A stretch of DNA of 64,000 bases from UBA12077 sp963665525. Lineage in GTDB: Bacteria > Bacteroidota > Bacteroidia > Bacteroidales > UBA12077. The notes beneath the pieces were generated by a model that was given only the letters and a program-made list of their open reading frames with translations, had not been told where the DNA came from and ran no database searches. Each line of letters begins with the position of its first letter. Positions within the stretch are counted from its first letter, which is position 1. The position numbers and the translations under genes were made by a program. The stretch covers positions 682,001-746,000 of the forward strand of contig OY762280.1 of NCBI GenBank assembly GCA_963665525.1. The letters run 5' to 3'. Of the stretch, positions 1 through 9,200 are shown piece after piece.

Positions 1-296
1 TCAGAAAAGAAATTGACAACTTGTTTTAATGAATTGTTATAATAGTCTTTTAGTAATCTTCCCATTTGATTTTTTCTGTATTCTTCTTTGGTAATAAGAG
101 GGTAGTACTCGTATGTGTTTCCATATTTTTTAAAGGATACAATTTCTTTTTTTACCAATACTCTTACAATCGTTGATACAGAGTTGTAAGGAGGTTTAGG
201 TTCAGGAAAATGTTCAAGAATATCATGAATAAATCCTTTTTCTATTTTCCAAAGAATCTTCATGATTCTTTCTTCTGCTTTAGTAAGTGCTGCCAT
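1..296 (-). CDS. BlaI/MecI-family transcriptional repressor (partial)
   Basis: The reading frame starts at an ATG at 296 and runs off the left edge of the window, giving 98 codons with no stop. The N-terminus (MAALTKAEERIMKILWKIEK) and the following winged-helix pattern, with PYNSVSTIVRVLVKKEIVSF near residues 36-55, are typical of BlaI/MecI repressors, which are usually 120-130 residues long. About 25-30 residues are therefore missing. It lies 11 nt downstream of the ExbD-like gene on the same strand, so the two are probably co-transcribed. In the family, BlaI-type repressors usually sit beside a BlaR1/M56 membrane peptidase; such a partner would be outside the window. Family assignment is fairly sure; the target is unknown, but nested dyads upstream of the ExbD gene are candidates. 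Confidence 0.8.
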   Translation of the reverse strand, partial: MAALTKAEERIMKILWKIEKGFIHDILEHFPEPKPPYNSVSTIVRVLVKKEIVSFKKYGNTYEYYPLITKEEYRKNQMGRLLKDYYNNSLKQVVNFFS

Positions 297-307
297 ATTT
301 TATCTAA

Positions 308-874
308 TTATTTCTTTATACTAACAGGTTCTGATTCTGAAATAACCGCTGGTACCGCTTTTTTTACAGCAGCTTGTAGGTGGTTTGGTAGATCTTCATA
401 TTTTTTACCAAAGTGTTTCATGCTAAATTCATCTTTAACTTCATTACCTGCTGCAACTAACTCATTAAGTACTTTTACAAACATTCCATATGATGTTTCA
501 CGATCGTTCTTGATAGAAATTACTCCTTTCGAAACATTAATATCACCAAAGGGGTCAATGTTTTCTAATCTAGTTTCTGGAAGATGATCTTTTTTATTTG
601 GATTTGTGAGAAATTCTTTCGTTTTTTCTTTTAACATATGTAGTGGCATTTCCATACCTTCAACCATGAGTTGATCATTAGAATTTACTAATACCACCCA
701 AACATTTCGTTCATTAAACTCAGGAGGAGGAGCATCAGAATGTGGAGACAATCTTCTTATCATACCTGTATCAATATCCATAGTCGTAGCAACCAAAAAA
801 AATATTAATAAAAGAAAGGCAATATCGGCCATTGAACCACCATTAATTTCGGGAGTTTCTTTTGATCTTGACAT
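308..874 (-). CDS. ExbD/TolR-family biopolymer transport protein
   Basis: A 188-residue inner-membrane protein with one N-terminal helix. The segment GGSMADIAFLLLIFFLVATT (about residues 12-31) is the ExbD/TolR signature, with the conserved aspartate of the proton channel in MADIAF. The rest is periplasmic. ExbD normally works with ExbB and a TonB-like protein to power outer-membrane transport, and Bacteroidota loci often run exbB-exbD-exbD-tonB. Here no ExbB gene precedes it: the upstream neighbour at 1067 is divergent and unrelated. It is the first gene of a minus-strand unit that continues into the BlaI/MecI-type repressor. The periplasmic part is longer than in E. coli ExbD (about 140 residues). 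ExbD family is certain; the partner ExbB must be encoded elsewhere. Confidence 0.88.
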   Translation of the reverse strand: MSRSKETPEINGGSMADIAFLLLIFFLVATTMDIDTGMIRRLSPHSDAPPPEFNERNVWVVLVNSNDQLMVEGMEMPLHMLKEKTKEFLTNPNKKDHLPETRLENIDPFGDINVSKGVISIKNDRETSYGMFVKVLNELVAAGNEVKDEFSMKHFGKKYEDLPNHLQAAVKKAVPAVISESEPVSIKK

Positions 875-899
875 AGTATTTAATATTTAAATTAATTTG

Positions 900-955
900 A
901 ACTTATAATGCAATTATACAACTTAAAAATAAGTTAAGCAACTATATTATAAGTT
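900..955. promoter_or_regulatory. Nested inverted repeats, candidate operator
   Basis: AACTTATAAT at 900-909 is a perfect inverted match to ATTATAAGTT at 946-955. Between them sits a second dyad, AACTTA-AAAA-TAAGTT (920-935). The nest fills the divergent region between the ExbD-like gene (start 874) and the nucleotidase gene. It could bind the BlaI/MecI-type repressor encoded downstream of ExbD. It does not match the classical BlaI box (TACA-TGTA), so the regulator assignment is inference. Confidence 0.4.
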
Positions 956-1041
956 AAATAAAATAAAATTAAGTTGAATATCGTGTAAGTGTTTAAAAAT
1001 AAACTTAATATCGTTCTGGTTATTTTGAATATTTTTAGTTG

Positions 1042-1049
1042 TATCTTTG
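1042..1049 (+). promoter_or_regulatory. Candidate Bacteroidota -7 element (TAnnTTTG)
   Basis: TATCTTTG matches the Bacteroidota sigma-ABfr -7 consensus TAnnTTTG. It lies 17 nt before the ATG at 1067, which supports starting the nucleotidase there and not at the upstream ATG at 989. No well-spaced -33 TTTG was found; the nearest (1024-1027) is about 14 nt away, which is short. Confidence 0.4.
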
Positions 1050-1066
1050 TTTTTTTTATATTTGAT

Positions 1067-2512
1067 ATGATGAAAAAGATAATTTATTCAATACTACTGA
1101 TTTTTTTAACTTCATTCTTCGCATGTGAAAACAATCATAATGGTTCGGGTGAAGAAGATCTTGTACACATGGTAATATTATATACCAATGATGAACATGG
1201 TTGGATGGAACCAAATAATGATTACGACGGAGCTCCGGGGTTAATGCATTTGTGGAAAACGCAAGAAGGGTATGATGAGTCTGAAAATTTCTTAATTGTA
1301 AGTGGAGGTGATATGTGGACAGGGCCTGCTATATCTACATGGTTTCAGGGAGAATCTATGGTACAGGTTATGAATGCAATGCAATATGATGTATCAGCTA
1401 TAGGAAATCATGAGTTTGATTTTAAGATAGAAGGTTTAAATATTAGATTAGAACAAATGAATTTTCCTTTAATATCTGCCAATATAATTCATAAGTCTAA
1501 TGGCGAAATTCCTGATTTTGCTGAACCATATATTATTAAAGAAATTGAGGGTGTTAAAGTTGGTATTATAGGTTTATCGTCAATAAGTACTCCTTATACA
1601 ACAGCACCTGCTAATGTTGAAGATTATGAGTTCACCTCTTATGTTGATGCTATTGAAAAATATGCTGAAGAAGCAAAAAGTGAAGGTGCTGAAATTTTAA
1701 TGATTGCAGGACATATTTGTGAACATGAAATGGATGAACTGGTGTCTGTTGCAAAAGAAAATGACATTAAGATAATTGGAGGAGGTCATTGTCACCAGGC
1801 TTATGCAAAAGAAATTAATGATGTAATATTAATGCAGGCAGGCAGTAATATGAGAGCTTATGTAAAGGTTGAATTCGACTATAAAAAATCAAATAAAACA
1901 ATTTACAATTTAAACTACGCGCTTGTAGCAAATAATGAGCATAATATTGATTCTGATATTCAGGATATTGTAGATGTGTGGATAGCTAAAACAGAAGAAG
2001 AGTTAGCCGAAGTGATTGGATTTGCCAATGAAACAATCTCCAGATCATCTAATGAAATGGCAAATTTAGTATGCGATTCGTGGTTTTATACTTTCTCGAA
2101 TGCAGATATCTCATTTACTAATTCAGGAGGTATACGTCAGGATATTTTTGAAGGAGAAATTACCTTGGAAACTATTGTAGGATTATTGCCTTTTGAAAAT
2201 AGTATTTATGAATTAGAATTTACAGGTGCGCAGATTATTGAAGTAGCCGATGATTTTTTAGTTGGAGGGATGACCACAGTTGATGGATACAAGTTATTGG
2301 ATGGAACAGATATTCATACAGATTCTATTTATTCAGTTTTAACAACTGATTATTTATATTCAATTACAGAAAATAACTTTTCAACCTACGACGATACTCC
2401 AACCAATCTATATGTAAGTTATCGCCAACCTTTAATCGATTGGATAAAATCATTGAACTTAGATTCTTTGAATCCTTTAAATGATTATTTAGATTCAACG
2501 CCAAGACATTAA
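1067..2512 (+). CDS. UshA-like 5'-nucleotidase / metallophosphatase lipoprotein
   Basis: The open frame begins at 989, but the ATG at 1067 (or 1070) gives a clean lipoprotein signal with cysteine at residue 20 (SFFAC), and a promoter-like element lies between the two. The N-terminal calcineurin-like metallophosphatase domain shows its metal ligands in order: TNDEHG (about 40-45), GGD (about 80), GNHEFD (about 112) and GGHCHQ (about 237). The C-terminal 5'-nucleotidase domain carries TNSGGIRQDI and LLPFENSIYELEFTG. The family hydrolyses nucleotides or UDP-sugars outside the cytoplasm; the lipid anchor suggests a periplasmic or surface location. It is a single gene, facing the tricorn-like protease gene across a shared terminator. 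The exact substrate cannot be told. Confidence 0.88.
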   Translation: MMKKIIYSILLIFLTSFFACENNHNGSGEEDLVHMVILYTNDEHGWMEPNNDYDGAPGLMHLWKTQEGYDESENFLIVSGGDMWTGPAISTWFQGESMVQVMNAMQYDVSAIGNHEFDFKIEGLNIRLEQMNFPLISANIIHKSNGEIPDFAEPYIIKEIEGVKVGIIGLSSISTPYTTAPANVEDYEFTSYVDAIEKYAEEAKSEGAEILMIAGHICEHEMDELVSVAKENDIKIIGGGHCHQAYAKEINDVILMQAGSNMRAYVKVEFDYKKSNKTIYNLNYALVANNEHNIDSDIQDIVDVWIAKTEEELAEVIGFANETISRSSNEMANLVCDSWFYTFSNADISFTNSGGIRQDIFEGEITLETIVGLLPFENSIYELEFTGAQIIEVADDFLVGGMTTVDGYKLLDGTDIHTDSIYSVLTTDYLYSITENNFSTYDDTPTNLYVSYRQPLIDWIKSLNLDSLNPLNDYLDSTPRH

Positions 2513-2546
2513 AAAAAAGCCGGAGTTTAAACAATCCGGCTTTTTT
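2513..2546. terminator. Bidirectional intrinsic terminator
   Basis: Stem AGCCGGA / TCCGGCT, flanked by an A-run on the left and a T-run on the right (arms 2513-2524 and 2535-2546, loop of 10 nt). It ends the nucleotidase gene and, read on the other strand, the tricorn-like protease gene. Confidence 0.85.
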
Positions 2547-2553
2547 AATTTTC

Positions 2554-5500
2554 TTATTTAATATCCTTTTCAATCCATTTAGAACGATTAGGTTCTGCTG
2601 GAATTCGAGGTTCTTTTATAGGATTTTCTTCTAATTCTTTTAATAGTATCTCAACTGCCTTTTCAATACAAGGATCAATTCCTTTTGCAGTTAAATGAGG
2701 CTCATCTATCACTTCAATGTCAGGGTAAACACCTTCACCTTCTATAATCCATTCGTTATCTTCAAAAATTCCAAAACGAGGAACAGCAATATAACCACCA
2801 TCAACTAAACCTGCATTATCGCTCATACCTACTAATCCACCCCAGGTTCTTGTTCCGATTAATGTTCCTAATCCTTTTTTCTTGAAATAATATGGAAATG
2901 CATCACCACCCGATGAAGAATATCCATTCGTTAGCATTACTTTCGGTCCATCGTGAGCAACAGCAGGAGTCTTAAATGGAACAAGTTCTTTTCTGTGCCA
3001 TTGACTTAAGGTTGTTCTTTCTAATAATTCAGCCATATTAAATGGAATAAAACCTCCACCATTATATCGGTCATCAATAATTAATGCTTCTTTATTATGT
3101 TGCTCGTACATTCCTCTAAATAACTCATAACTTCCTTCAAATGCAGTATTTGGAGCATGAATATATCCAATTCTACCACCTGATAATTCCTCAACCATTT
3201 TACGACGTGCATTTACCCAATCTACATAGAATAAATTTAATTCGCTTTTAATAGTTTTTACAGTATAAGTTCTGGCCCCAGAGGCAGAAGGACTTGTGTT
3301 TACTGTTATTTCAATATACTTATTAGCAGTGTTTTCAAGAAATTTATAAGGGTTATCAGCAAGGGTAACATTGTTTCCGTTAAGGCTAATTAAATATTCT
3401 CCTTCTTTAATGTTGATTCCTTGTTCTGTTAGTGGAGACCTACGCTCTTCGTTCCAGTTTTCTCCCTGGTAAATTTTCGAAATGATATATCGGTTTGCAT
3501 TTTCATCAGCTTTAAATTCAGCACCGAGTAACCCACCATCAACTCTTTTTACTCTTTCGAAATCACCATAATTATCGTAAGCATGTCCTGTATTTGTTTC
3601 CGATATAATTTCTCCAATAATATAGTCTAAATCGGCTCTATGACTAACATGAGGTAAAAGTTGAGCATATCGTTCTTTTATTTCTTTCCAGTTAACACCA
3701 TGCATGTTATGTACATAGTAATAATCTCTGAAAATTCTCCATCCATCAGTATAGATTTGGTTCCATTCTTTGCGAGGATCAATTTTCATTTCTACCTGGC
3801 TAAGATCTAGTTTACCACTTCCGGCTTGTTGATTTGGAGAAATGCTAACAATCCCATAATCACCTCCTGAATGATAAATCATTTTTTGACCATCGGCAGA
3901 AATACTTGCTCCATGAACACCTGAGATGATCAATTCATCTTTTTCTTTAGATAAATCATATCTATGCAAACCATCCTCAGCTCCATATAATATTCCTCCT
4001 TCAACAGCTTCTATAAATCCATATTCACCGTCAGGAATTGGGAAATCCATAATTCGATTCTCTATTCCATCAAATTCAATGGTAATACTTAGTTTATCTG
4101 TTGTAGTTTCTACTTTTCCTTTTTTAGATTTTTTGTCTTTTGATGATTCAACAGTTTCAACTTTTACATCAACAACATCATTTTTAAATTTGAATAATTT
4201 AGGGCTGTCTTTTCTTAATGCTAAAGCATAAAATCTTGTAGCATTGGTATATAAATAGGTAAACTCAAAGCTTGAAACGTTTAAATTAAAATCTCGATTT
4301 GATAAAAAGAAAATATAATTTCCATCTTTCGAGAAAACAGGATCATGTTCAGCAAAAGTATCATTGGTTAGTTTACTGTTTTGACCAGTTGCAATATTGT
4401 ATACCCAAATTGCGCTATTTGTATTTGGACTATTCTTAGTATAAGTTATCCATTTTGAATCAGGAGAGAATTTGTAATTTCTGATTTCATCAGAATATGC
4501 TTTAGTTATTTCTTTGATAGCTCCTGTTGCAACATTCAAGAGTTTTAACTTTAGTGTTCTGTCGAAAAATACAAGGTATTTACTATCAGGAGACCATATT
4601 GGTTCGTACATCCAGGCAGAAGAATTAGAAGTAATCTGCTTAGCTTTTGCTCCTTTTTTATTTTCCAGTAAATAAATTTCGTATTCACCGGTAGCATCAG
4701 AAAGATATGAAATATATTTTCCGTTAGGCGACCAGTTTGGAGACATTTCACGTACCCCTTGAGTGTTTGTTAAGTTGTAGGTAAATCCATTTTCGGCAGG
4801 AACAGAGAAAATATCACCACGTGCATCGAATAAAGCTCTTTTCCCTGCTGGTGATATAGCTGCACTCTCTATAAAATCACTTACATTTCTGAAATATGGA
4901 AGTACATTTGGATTGTCGAAGTTAATATTTACAGTAACTTTCTCAGTTGAACCAGTTTCGACATTCAATTTATAAATATAACCACCATTTTCATAGGCGA
5001 TCATTCCATTTTCACCAGAAGGCCACATTACATCAAATTCAGTGTGTGTTGTAATCTGTTTGGTTTCTTTAGTATCAATATCGTAACTGTAAATATTTAG
5101 TTTTAGATCTCTGTCGGAAGCAAAATAGATTTTGTTTTTGTACCAAACGGGAATTTGATCTGTTCCAACAAAATCAGTTATTCGTTCCGATTGATCTTTT
5201 TCTAAATCATAAATCCAGATATCGGCAGCGCGGCCTCCTTTATATCTTTTCCATGTTCTAAATTCCCGGCTAATAGGAGTAAAGGCTAACTTTTTAGCAT
5301 CAGGAGATAAAACACCTAATCCACCATCGGTGATTTGTAAAGGTTTTTCTAATCCACCATCTATACTTACTAAAAAGTATTTTCCATTTCTTTCACCAAA
5401 AGGAGTTCTGTTTCCGCGAACAAGAATGTTTTTACTATCAGGAGTCCAGTCAAGAATTACATAATCGTAACCACCACGAGGAGGCATTTCTCCAACATCA

Positions 5501-5826
5501 TTATAATATGTTAATTGTTGAGGAGTTCCTCCGGTCGATGGCATAACATATACTTGTCTGCTACCAGAATATTCAGCAGAAAAGGCAATCCATTTTCCAT
5601 CGGGAGAAATTCTTGGAAATAATTCTAATCCTTTATGCGATGTTAAACGAATAGCGTCACCTCCATTCGCATTTACTGTCCAGATATCACCGGCATAAAC
5701 AAAGGCAATTAAATCATTATTAATATCAGGGAATCGCAATAAGCGAGTGTCATTATTTGCCTTGATAGATAAGGTAAATATCACTAACAAAGCAAAAGTA
5801 AAAGTTGTTTTTATTAATTTTTTCAT
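2554..5826 (-). CDS. Tricorn-like periplasmic S41 protease
   Basis: A 1090-residue protein close to the length of archaeal tricorn protease (1071). It has a Sec signal peptide (first ~22 residues, ending SIKA), then two blocks of WD40-like/PD40 propeller repeats (for example ISPDGKWIAFSAEYS and WSPDSKYLVFFD) up to about residue 680, a core domain with TGHAY near residue 745, a PDZ region (about 780-880) and the S41 catalytic region with GYSSSGGDAFP near residue 972. In tricorn the catalytic histidine is 746 and the serine 965, which fits well. Tricorn has Asp after the serine; here a glycine takes that place. The likely role is degradation of peptides in the periplasm. Substrate preference is not readable from sequence. 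Monocistronic, divergent from the DksA/TraR-like gene. Confidence 0.88.
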   Translation of the reverse strand: MKKLIKTTFTFALLVIFTLSIKANNDTRLLRFPDINNDLIAFVYAGDIWTVNANGGDAIRLTSHKGLELFPRISPDGKWIAFSAEYSGSRQVYVMPSTGGTPQQLTYYNDVGEMPPRGGYDYVILDWTPDSKNILVRGNRTPFGERNGKYFLVSIDGGLEKPLQITDGGLGVLSPDAKKLAFTPISREFRTWKRYKGGRAADIWIYDLEKDQSERITDFVGTDQIPVWYKNKIYFASDRDLKLNIYSYDIDTKETKQITTHTEFDVMWPSGENGMIAYENGGYIYKLNVETGSTEKVTVNINFDNPNVLPYFRNVSDFIESAAISPAGKRALFDARGDIFSVPAENGFTYNLTNTQGVREMSPNWSPNGKYISYLSDATGEYEIYLLENKKGAKAKQITSNSSAWMYEPIWSPDSKYLVFFDRTLKLKLLNVATGAIKEITKAYSDEIRNYKFSPDSKWITYTKNSPNTNSAIWVYNIATGQNSKLTNDTFAEHDPVFSKDGNYIFFLSNRDFNLNVSSFEFTYLYTNATRFYALALRKDSPKLFKFKNDVVDVKVETVESSKDKKSKKGKVETTTDKLSITIEFDGIENRIMDFPIPDGEYGFIEAVEGGILYGAEDGLHRYDLSKEKDELIISGVHGASISADGQKMIYHSGGDYGIVSISPNQQAGSGKLDLSQVEMKIDPRKEWNQIYTDGWRIFRDYYYVHNMHGVNWKEIKERYAQLLPHVSHRADLDYIIGEIISETNTGHAYDNYGDFERVKRVDGGLLGAEFKADENANRYIISKIYQGENWNEERRSPLTEQGINIKEGEYLISLNGNNVTLADNPYKFLENTANKYIEITVNTSPSASGARTYTVKTIKSELNLFYVDWVNARRKMVEELSGGRIGYIHAPNTAFEGSYELFRGMYEQHNKEALIIDDRYNGGGFIPFNMAELLERTTLSQWHRKELVPFKTPAVAHDGPKVMLTNGYSSSGGDAFPYYFKKKGLGTLIGTRTWGGLVGMSDNAGLVDGGYIAVPRFGIFEDNEWIIEGEGVYPDIEVIDEPHLTAKGIDPCIEKAVEILLKELEENPIKEPRIPAEPNRSKWIEKDIK

Positions 5827-5947
5827 ATTGTAATTATTAAAATTTGTTACTATGACTATCTAAATGTAAAATCGATTAATATTTCGAGCTTAAAAGTTTT
5901 AAAAAAGTATTACATTCGAAAACTGAATTTGTTTAATTACAGCACAA

Positions 5948-6280
5948 ATGGACAAGAAAACTGTTGACGAAATTAAAGAAAAAATTATTACTGAAATTGA
6001 AAAAACAGAGAAATCAATTGTAGAATACAAAGAAATTACAAAACCTGTTAAGCCAGATTGTGCAATAGGTAGGATATCCCGTATGGATGCCATTAATAAT
6101 AAAAGCGTAGCGGAAGCTGCATTAAGAAAAGCAGAAGAAAAACTTTCTAATCTGAAATATGTCTTAGGTCAGGTTGACGAAGATGATTTTGGTGTTTGTG
6201 CAAAATGTAAAAAACAAATCCCTTTAGGTAGAATTTTATTAATGCCACAGAGTAGATATTGTGTTCATTGTGCGCAATAG
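5948..6280 (+). CDS. DksA/TraR-family C4 zinc-finger protein
   Basis: A 110-residue protein with a lysine- and glutamate-rich N-terminal coiled-coil region and a C-terminal zinc finger of form C-x2-C-x17-C-x2-C (CAKC ... CVHC, about residues 86-109). This is the TraR/DksA spacing. DksA family members bind in the RNA polymerase secondary channel and tune transcription with ppGpp. The protein is shorter than E. coli DksA (151) and lacks the DxxDxA tip motif as far as I can see. It may act as a general Bacteroidota 'TraR/DksA C4-type zinc finger' protein. It starts 121 nt from the divergent protease gene; a TACATTCG sequence at 5911-5918 is close to the -7 consensus. Confidence 0.82.
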   Translation: MDKKTVDEIKEKIITEIEKTEKSIVEYKEITKPVKPDCAIGRISRMDAINNKSVAEAALRKAEEKLSNLKYVLGQVDEDDFGVCAKCKKQIPLGRILLMPQSRYCVHCAQ

Positions 6281-6425
6281 CATTTTGTTCGATTTCGTTC
6301 AATAATTGTCTGTATTCGACCAGTTTATTTTTACATATATAAAATGTAAAATATTGATTATTAACGCGTAAAACTTAAGTGGTATGTGCTTTGATAATTG
6401 TTTGCTAAAACCTAAGGAAACAGTT

Positions 6426-7760
6426 ATGAATCAGTTTAGATTACTTTTATTTTTTGTTATTATTATTCCCATTATTTCTCTGATATCATGTCGTAATGAA
6501 AAAGTAAAGAAAGAATACAAACCAACGAATGAACATGAGTTGTATATCTATTCACTAGAGAAAGCTAATCTACATAAATCGAAACTTTATAAGCAGTTTG
6601 TTGAGAATTCTCAAAAAGCATTATCTCAAGCTTTAGTTGTTTCTATTCCTTATTCTGAGATGTTTTATGTTGATCATGCTGAACCGGATGCATTTGGATA
6701 TAGATTCGAACTTAAAAAAGGACAAAAAGTTAAAATTAAATCTGAAATTACCAGTAAGGATTCCCTCAAAGTTTTTATGGATGTATTTAGAATTAGAGAT
6801 ACTTTAAATACCAGTTGGTATAGGATAGCCAGTACTTCGAAAGATTCTTTGTATATTGAATTTGTTGCACGTATGAATGCAGAATATATCTTAAGAATAC
6901 AACCAGAATTACTTTGCGATATACAATGCTTTCTAAAAATTGAGAAAGAATCTTCTTTAGGTTTTCCTGTTATAGGTACAAATAAAAGTGCTATTCAGAG
7001 TTTTTTTGGTGATCCTCGCGATGGAGGAAGAAGAGAACATCATGGGGTTGATATATTTGCTTCACGACATACAGATATTATAGCATCTGCAAATGGTTAT
7101 GTCGGACGAACAGGTAATCGAGGAATAGGAGGAAGGCATGTTTGGATTTATTATCCCGAGTTGGCAGCACATTGTTATTATGCACATCTGGAAACTGTTG
7201 TTGTTAAGAGTGGAATGAAAATAAAAGCAGGAACAAAACTTGGAACTGTAGGTAATAGTGGGAATGCTCGTTTTACACCACCTCATTTACATTTTGGAGT
7301 TTATCAAAGCGGATTTGGTCCAATAGATCCTTATTATTATATCGCCACAGAATATATTAAAGCTAATGATGATCCAATTGATATGGATTGGATAGGTCAG
7401 AATATGAGAACGAAATCGAAACCAACCATTATAAAATCAAATGATCAGGATTTTATAGTTGAAAAGAACACTAATCTTAAAGTTTATGCTATAAACACGA
7501 ATAAATACAGAGTAAGGTTACCTGATGGAATAACGGGATTTATACATAAATCAGATGTTGAAAACTGCAATTCCGAAATCCTTATTTCTGTGTCAGAGCA
7601 GAATATAAAAGTATATAATAGGCCTGATAACAAAGCATTAGTTGTTAATGATATTAAGATTGATGATAATTTGAATGTATTATCTGTATATAGTCATTAT
7701 TATTATATAAAATTGAATAATGGGAAATACGGATGGATCAATTCCGAAGAACTAATTTAA
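6426..7760 (+). CDS. M23-family metallopeptidase lipoprotein with SH3-like C-terminus
   Basis: The frame opens at 6384, but the ATG at 6426 gives a lipoprotein signal ending ISLISC (cysteine near residue 20). A central LytM/M23 domain has the zinc ligands HHGVDIFA (about residues 204-211) and HLHFGVY (about 287). Two SH3b-like repeats follow (about 340-445; LRVYAINTNKYRVRLPD-type and YYYIKLNNGKYGWI). The family cleaves peptide crosslinks in peptidoglycan; SH3b repeats often bind the cell wall. The N-terminal 150 residues contain a beta-rich unknown region. It appears monocistronic. Start choice rests on the signal peptide. Confidence 0.87.
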   Translation: MNQFRLLLFFVIIIPIISLISCRNEKVKKEYKPTNEHELYIYSLEKANLHKSKLYKQFVENSQKALSQALVVSIPYSEMFYVDHAEPDAFGYRFELKKGQKVKIKSEITSKDSLKVFMDVFRIRDTLNTSWYRIASTSKDSLYIEFVARMNAEYILRIQPELLCDIQCFLKIEKESSLGFPVIGTNKSAIQSFFGDPRDGGRREHHGVDIFASRHTDIIASANGYVGRTGNRGIGGRHVWIYYPELAAHCYYAHLETVVVKSGMKIKAGTKLGTVGNSGNARFTPPHLHFGVYQSGFGPIDPYYYIATEYIKANDDPIDMDWIGQNMRTKSKPTIIKSNDQDFIVEKNTNLKVYAINTNKYRVRLPDGITGFIHKSDVENCNSEILISVSEQNIKVYNRPDNKALVVNDIKIDDNLNVLSVYSHYYYIKLNNGKYGWINSEELI

Positions 7761-7763
7761 GAA

Positions 7764-8069
7764 TTAATGTTTTAAAAATAGTCTTCTTAAATCCATTACA
7801 AGACAAGAACTTACAATTTCAATCTTTTCTAGATGTTTATGGATATATGCACCAATTTTTTGCCCAAGAAAAAACGCAGCAATCAAGAAAATATAAGTAT
7901 CCCAATTAAAGCCAACATGTGAAAAAACTCTCATCAAAATGATAAATGGCACAGGTATATGAATTGCTAATACCCATTGTAAGGAAAATTTTCTAACATT
8001 TGCTCGCCAATATCCAAAAGGGATATTTAATATTAAGGTTATAATGCTTATTGTTAGTAAATTAATCAT
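7764..8069 (-). CDS. Small conserved-looking membrane protein, unknown function
   Basis: A 101-residue protein with three probable membrane helices (about residues 2-18, 32-50 and 55-72) and a basic C-terminal tail. The arrangement FGYWRANVRKFS between helices 1 and 2 is reminiscent of small uncharacterised membrane proteins. It ends 3 nt from the stop of the convergent M23 gene and is divergent from the WYL regulator. I do not recognise a family with confidence and propose no function. Confidence 0.6.
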   Translation of the reverse strand: MINLLTISIITLILNIPFGYWRANVRKFSLQWVLAIHIPVPFIILMRVFSHVGFNWDTYIFLIAAFFLGQKIGAYIHKHLEKIEIVSSCLVMDLRRLFLKH

Positions 8070-8127
8070 CTAAATAAGTATCTTTAACAGATCAAAATTT
8101 ACGAATTATAAATTATTAATCCTATAA

Positions 8128-9081
8128 ATGAATAGAATAGATCGATTAACAGCTATACTGATACATTTACAATCGAAAAAAATTGTTACTGCAGGAGAAA
8201 TTGCACAAAGGTTTGATATCAGTAAAAGAACGGTTTATCGAGATATAAGAGCTTTGGAAGATGCTGGTATACCGATTGGTTCTGAAGCCGGCGTGGGATA
8301 TTTTATAGTTGATAGTTATCATTTACCTCCGGTAGGTTTTTCTAAAGAAGAAGCCAGTGCATTATTAATAGCAAACAAACTAACAGAAAAACTTACAGAT
8401 CGAACATTACAGGATAATTTAAATGCTGCATTATACAAAATAAGATCGATTTTAAATGTTGCCGAAAAAGAGTTTATTGAGAATATCGATCAGCATATCG
8501 AGGTTTTTAGTTCATCCCCCATTCAGGAAAATACCATCCCTGAAAAAATAATGGATACTATACTTAAAGGAATTGATAAGAAAATGGCTTTAGAGTTAGT
8601 TTATAATTCATTGTCGAAGAACGAAGATACTTGCCGTATTGTTGAACCGGTAGGAGTATGTCATTATATTTTTAACTGGCATTTAATAGCATACTGTAAA
8701 TTACGAAACGCTTATCGCGATTTTAGAATAGATCGAATTAAGAACATTCAAATTACCGATCAGAAATTCGCTATAGATAACAAACCTTCAATACGTGATT
8801 ATTTTAATAATATTATATCAGATAATGAGGTGTTTTTAGTTAAGTTATTATTCAATAAAGCCATATTGCCTGAAATAAGCCAGGCAAAATTTTATTTTGG
8901 ATTTATCGAGGAAAAAGATTTAGGTGATAGAATAGAAATGAGTTTCTTAAGTAACTCGGAAGATTACATTGGTAAATGGATTATGACTCTTGTTGATAAT
9001 GTGGAGATTATTGAGCCAGAATCGTTAAAACAGTATGTAAAAGGGCTTGTAAAAAGAATTCATAAAAAGTATTTAACTTGA
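8128..9081 (+). CDS. YafY-like HTH/WYL-domain transcriptional regulator
   Basis: A 317-residue protein with an N-terminal winged helix (HTH_11/DeoR-like, residues ~5-60: ITAGEIAQRFDISKRTVYRD-type helix-turn-helix) followed by a WYL domain (about 140-235). The WYL core is visible as WHLIAYCKLRNAYRDFRIDR; the tripeptide WYL itself is changed to HLI. WYL domains sense ligands such as nucleic acid fragments or small molecules. The neighbours downstream, a GyrI-like and a DUF3795 protein, suggest the usual regulator-plus-ligand-binding cluster. A dyad just upstream of the GyrI-like gene (9174-9189) is a plausible operator. Confidence 0.88.
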   Translation: MNRIDRLTAILIHLQSKKIVTAGEIAQRFDISKRTVYRDIRALEDAGIPIGSEAGVGYFIVDSYHLPPVGFSKEEASALLIANKLTEKLTDRTLQDNLNAALYKIRSILNVAEKEFIENIDQHIEVFSSSPIQENTIPEKIMDTILKGIDKKMALELVYNSLSKNEDTCRIVEPVGVCHYIFNWHLIAYCKLRNAYRDFRIDRIKNIQITDQKFAIDNKPSIRDYFNNIISDNEVFLVKLLFNKAILPEISQAKFYFGFIEEKDLGDRIEMSFLSNSEDYIGKWIMTLVDNVEIIEPESLKQYVKGLVKRIHKKYLT

Positions 9082-9173
9082 TCTATTTAGAAACCTTTAA
9101 TGTTTTCTAATTTGTTTATATTCAGAAATAAAGCGTTTTGTAATAATTAATCCCTAAATTTTTTAAAGCTAGT

Positions 9174-9189
9174 TGACATACTGTTGTCA
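9174..9189. promoter_or_regulatory. Dyad TGACA-N6-TGTCA, candidate WYL-regulator operator
   Basis: A perfect 5-bp inverted repeat with a 6-bp spacer lies directly upstream of a TAnnTTTG element (9201-9208), where the -33 region would be. Binding there would block RNA polymerase. The adjacent YafY-like regulator is the obvious candidate ligand; this link is inference. Confidence 0.4.
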
Positions 9190-9200
9190 CACTCGGGTTT

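Noticed and set aside
989..1066. 26-codon N-terminal extension of the nucleotidase frame
   Set aside because: It would put a hydrophobic stretch before a complete lipoprotein signal, and a TAnnTTTG element lies inside it. Start at 1067 is better.
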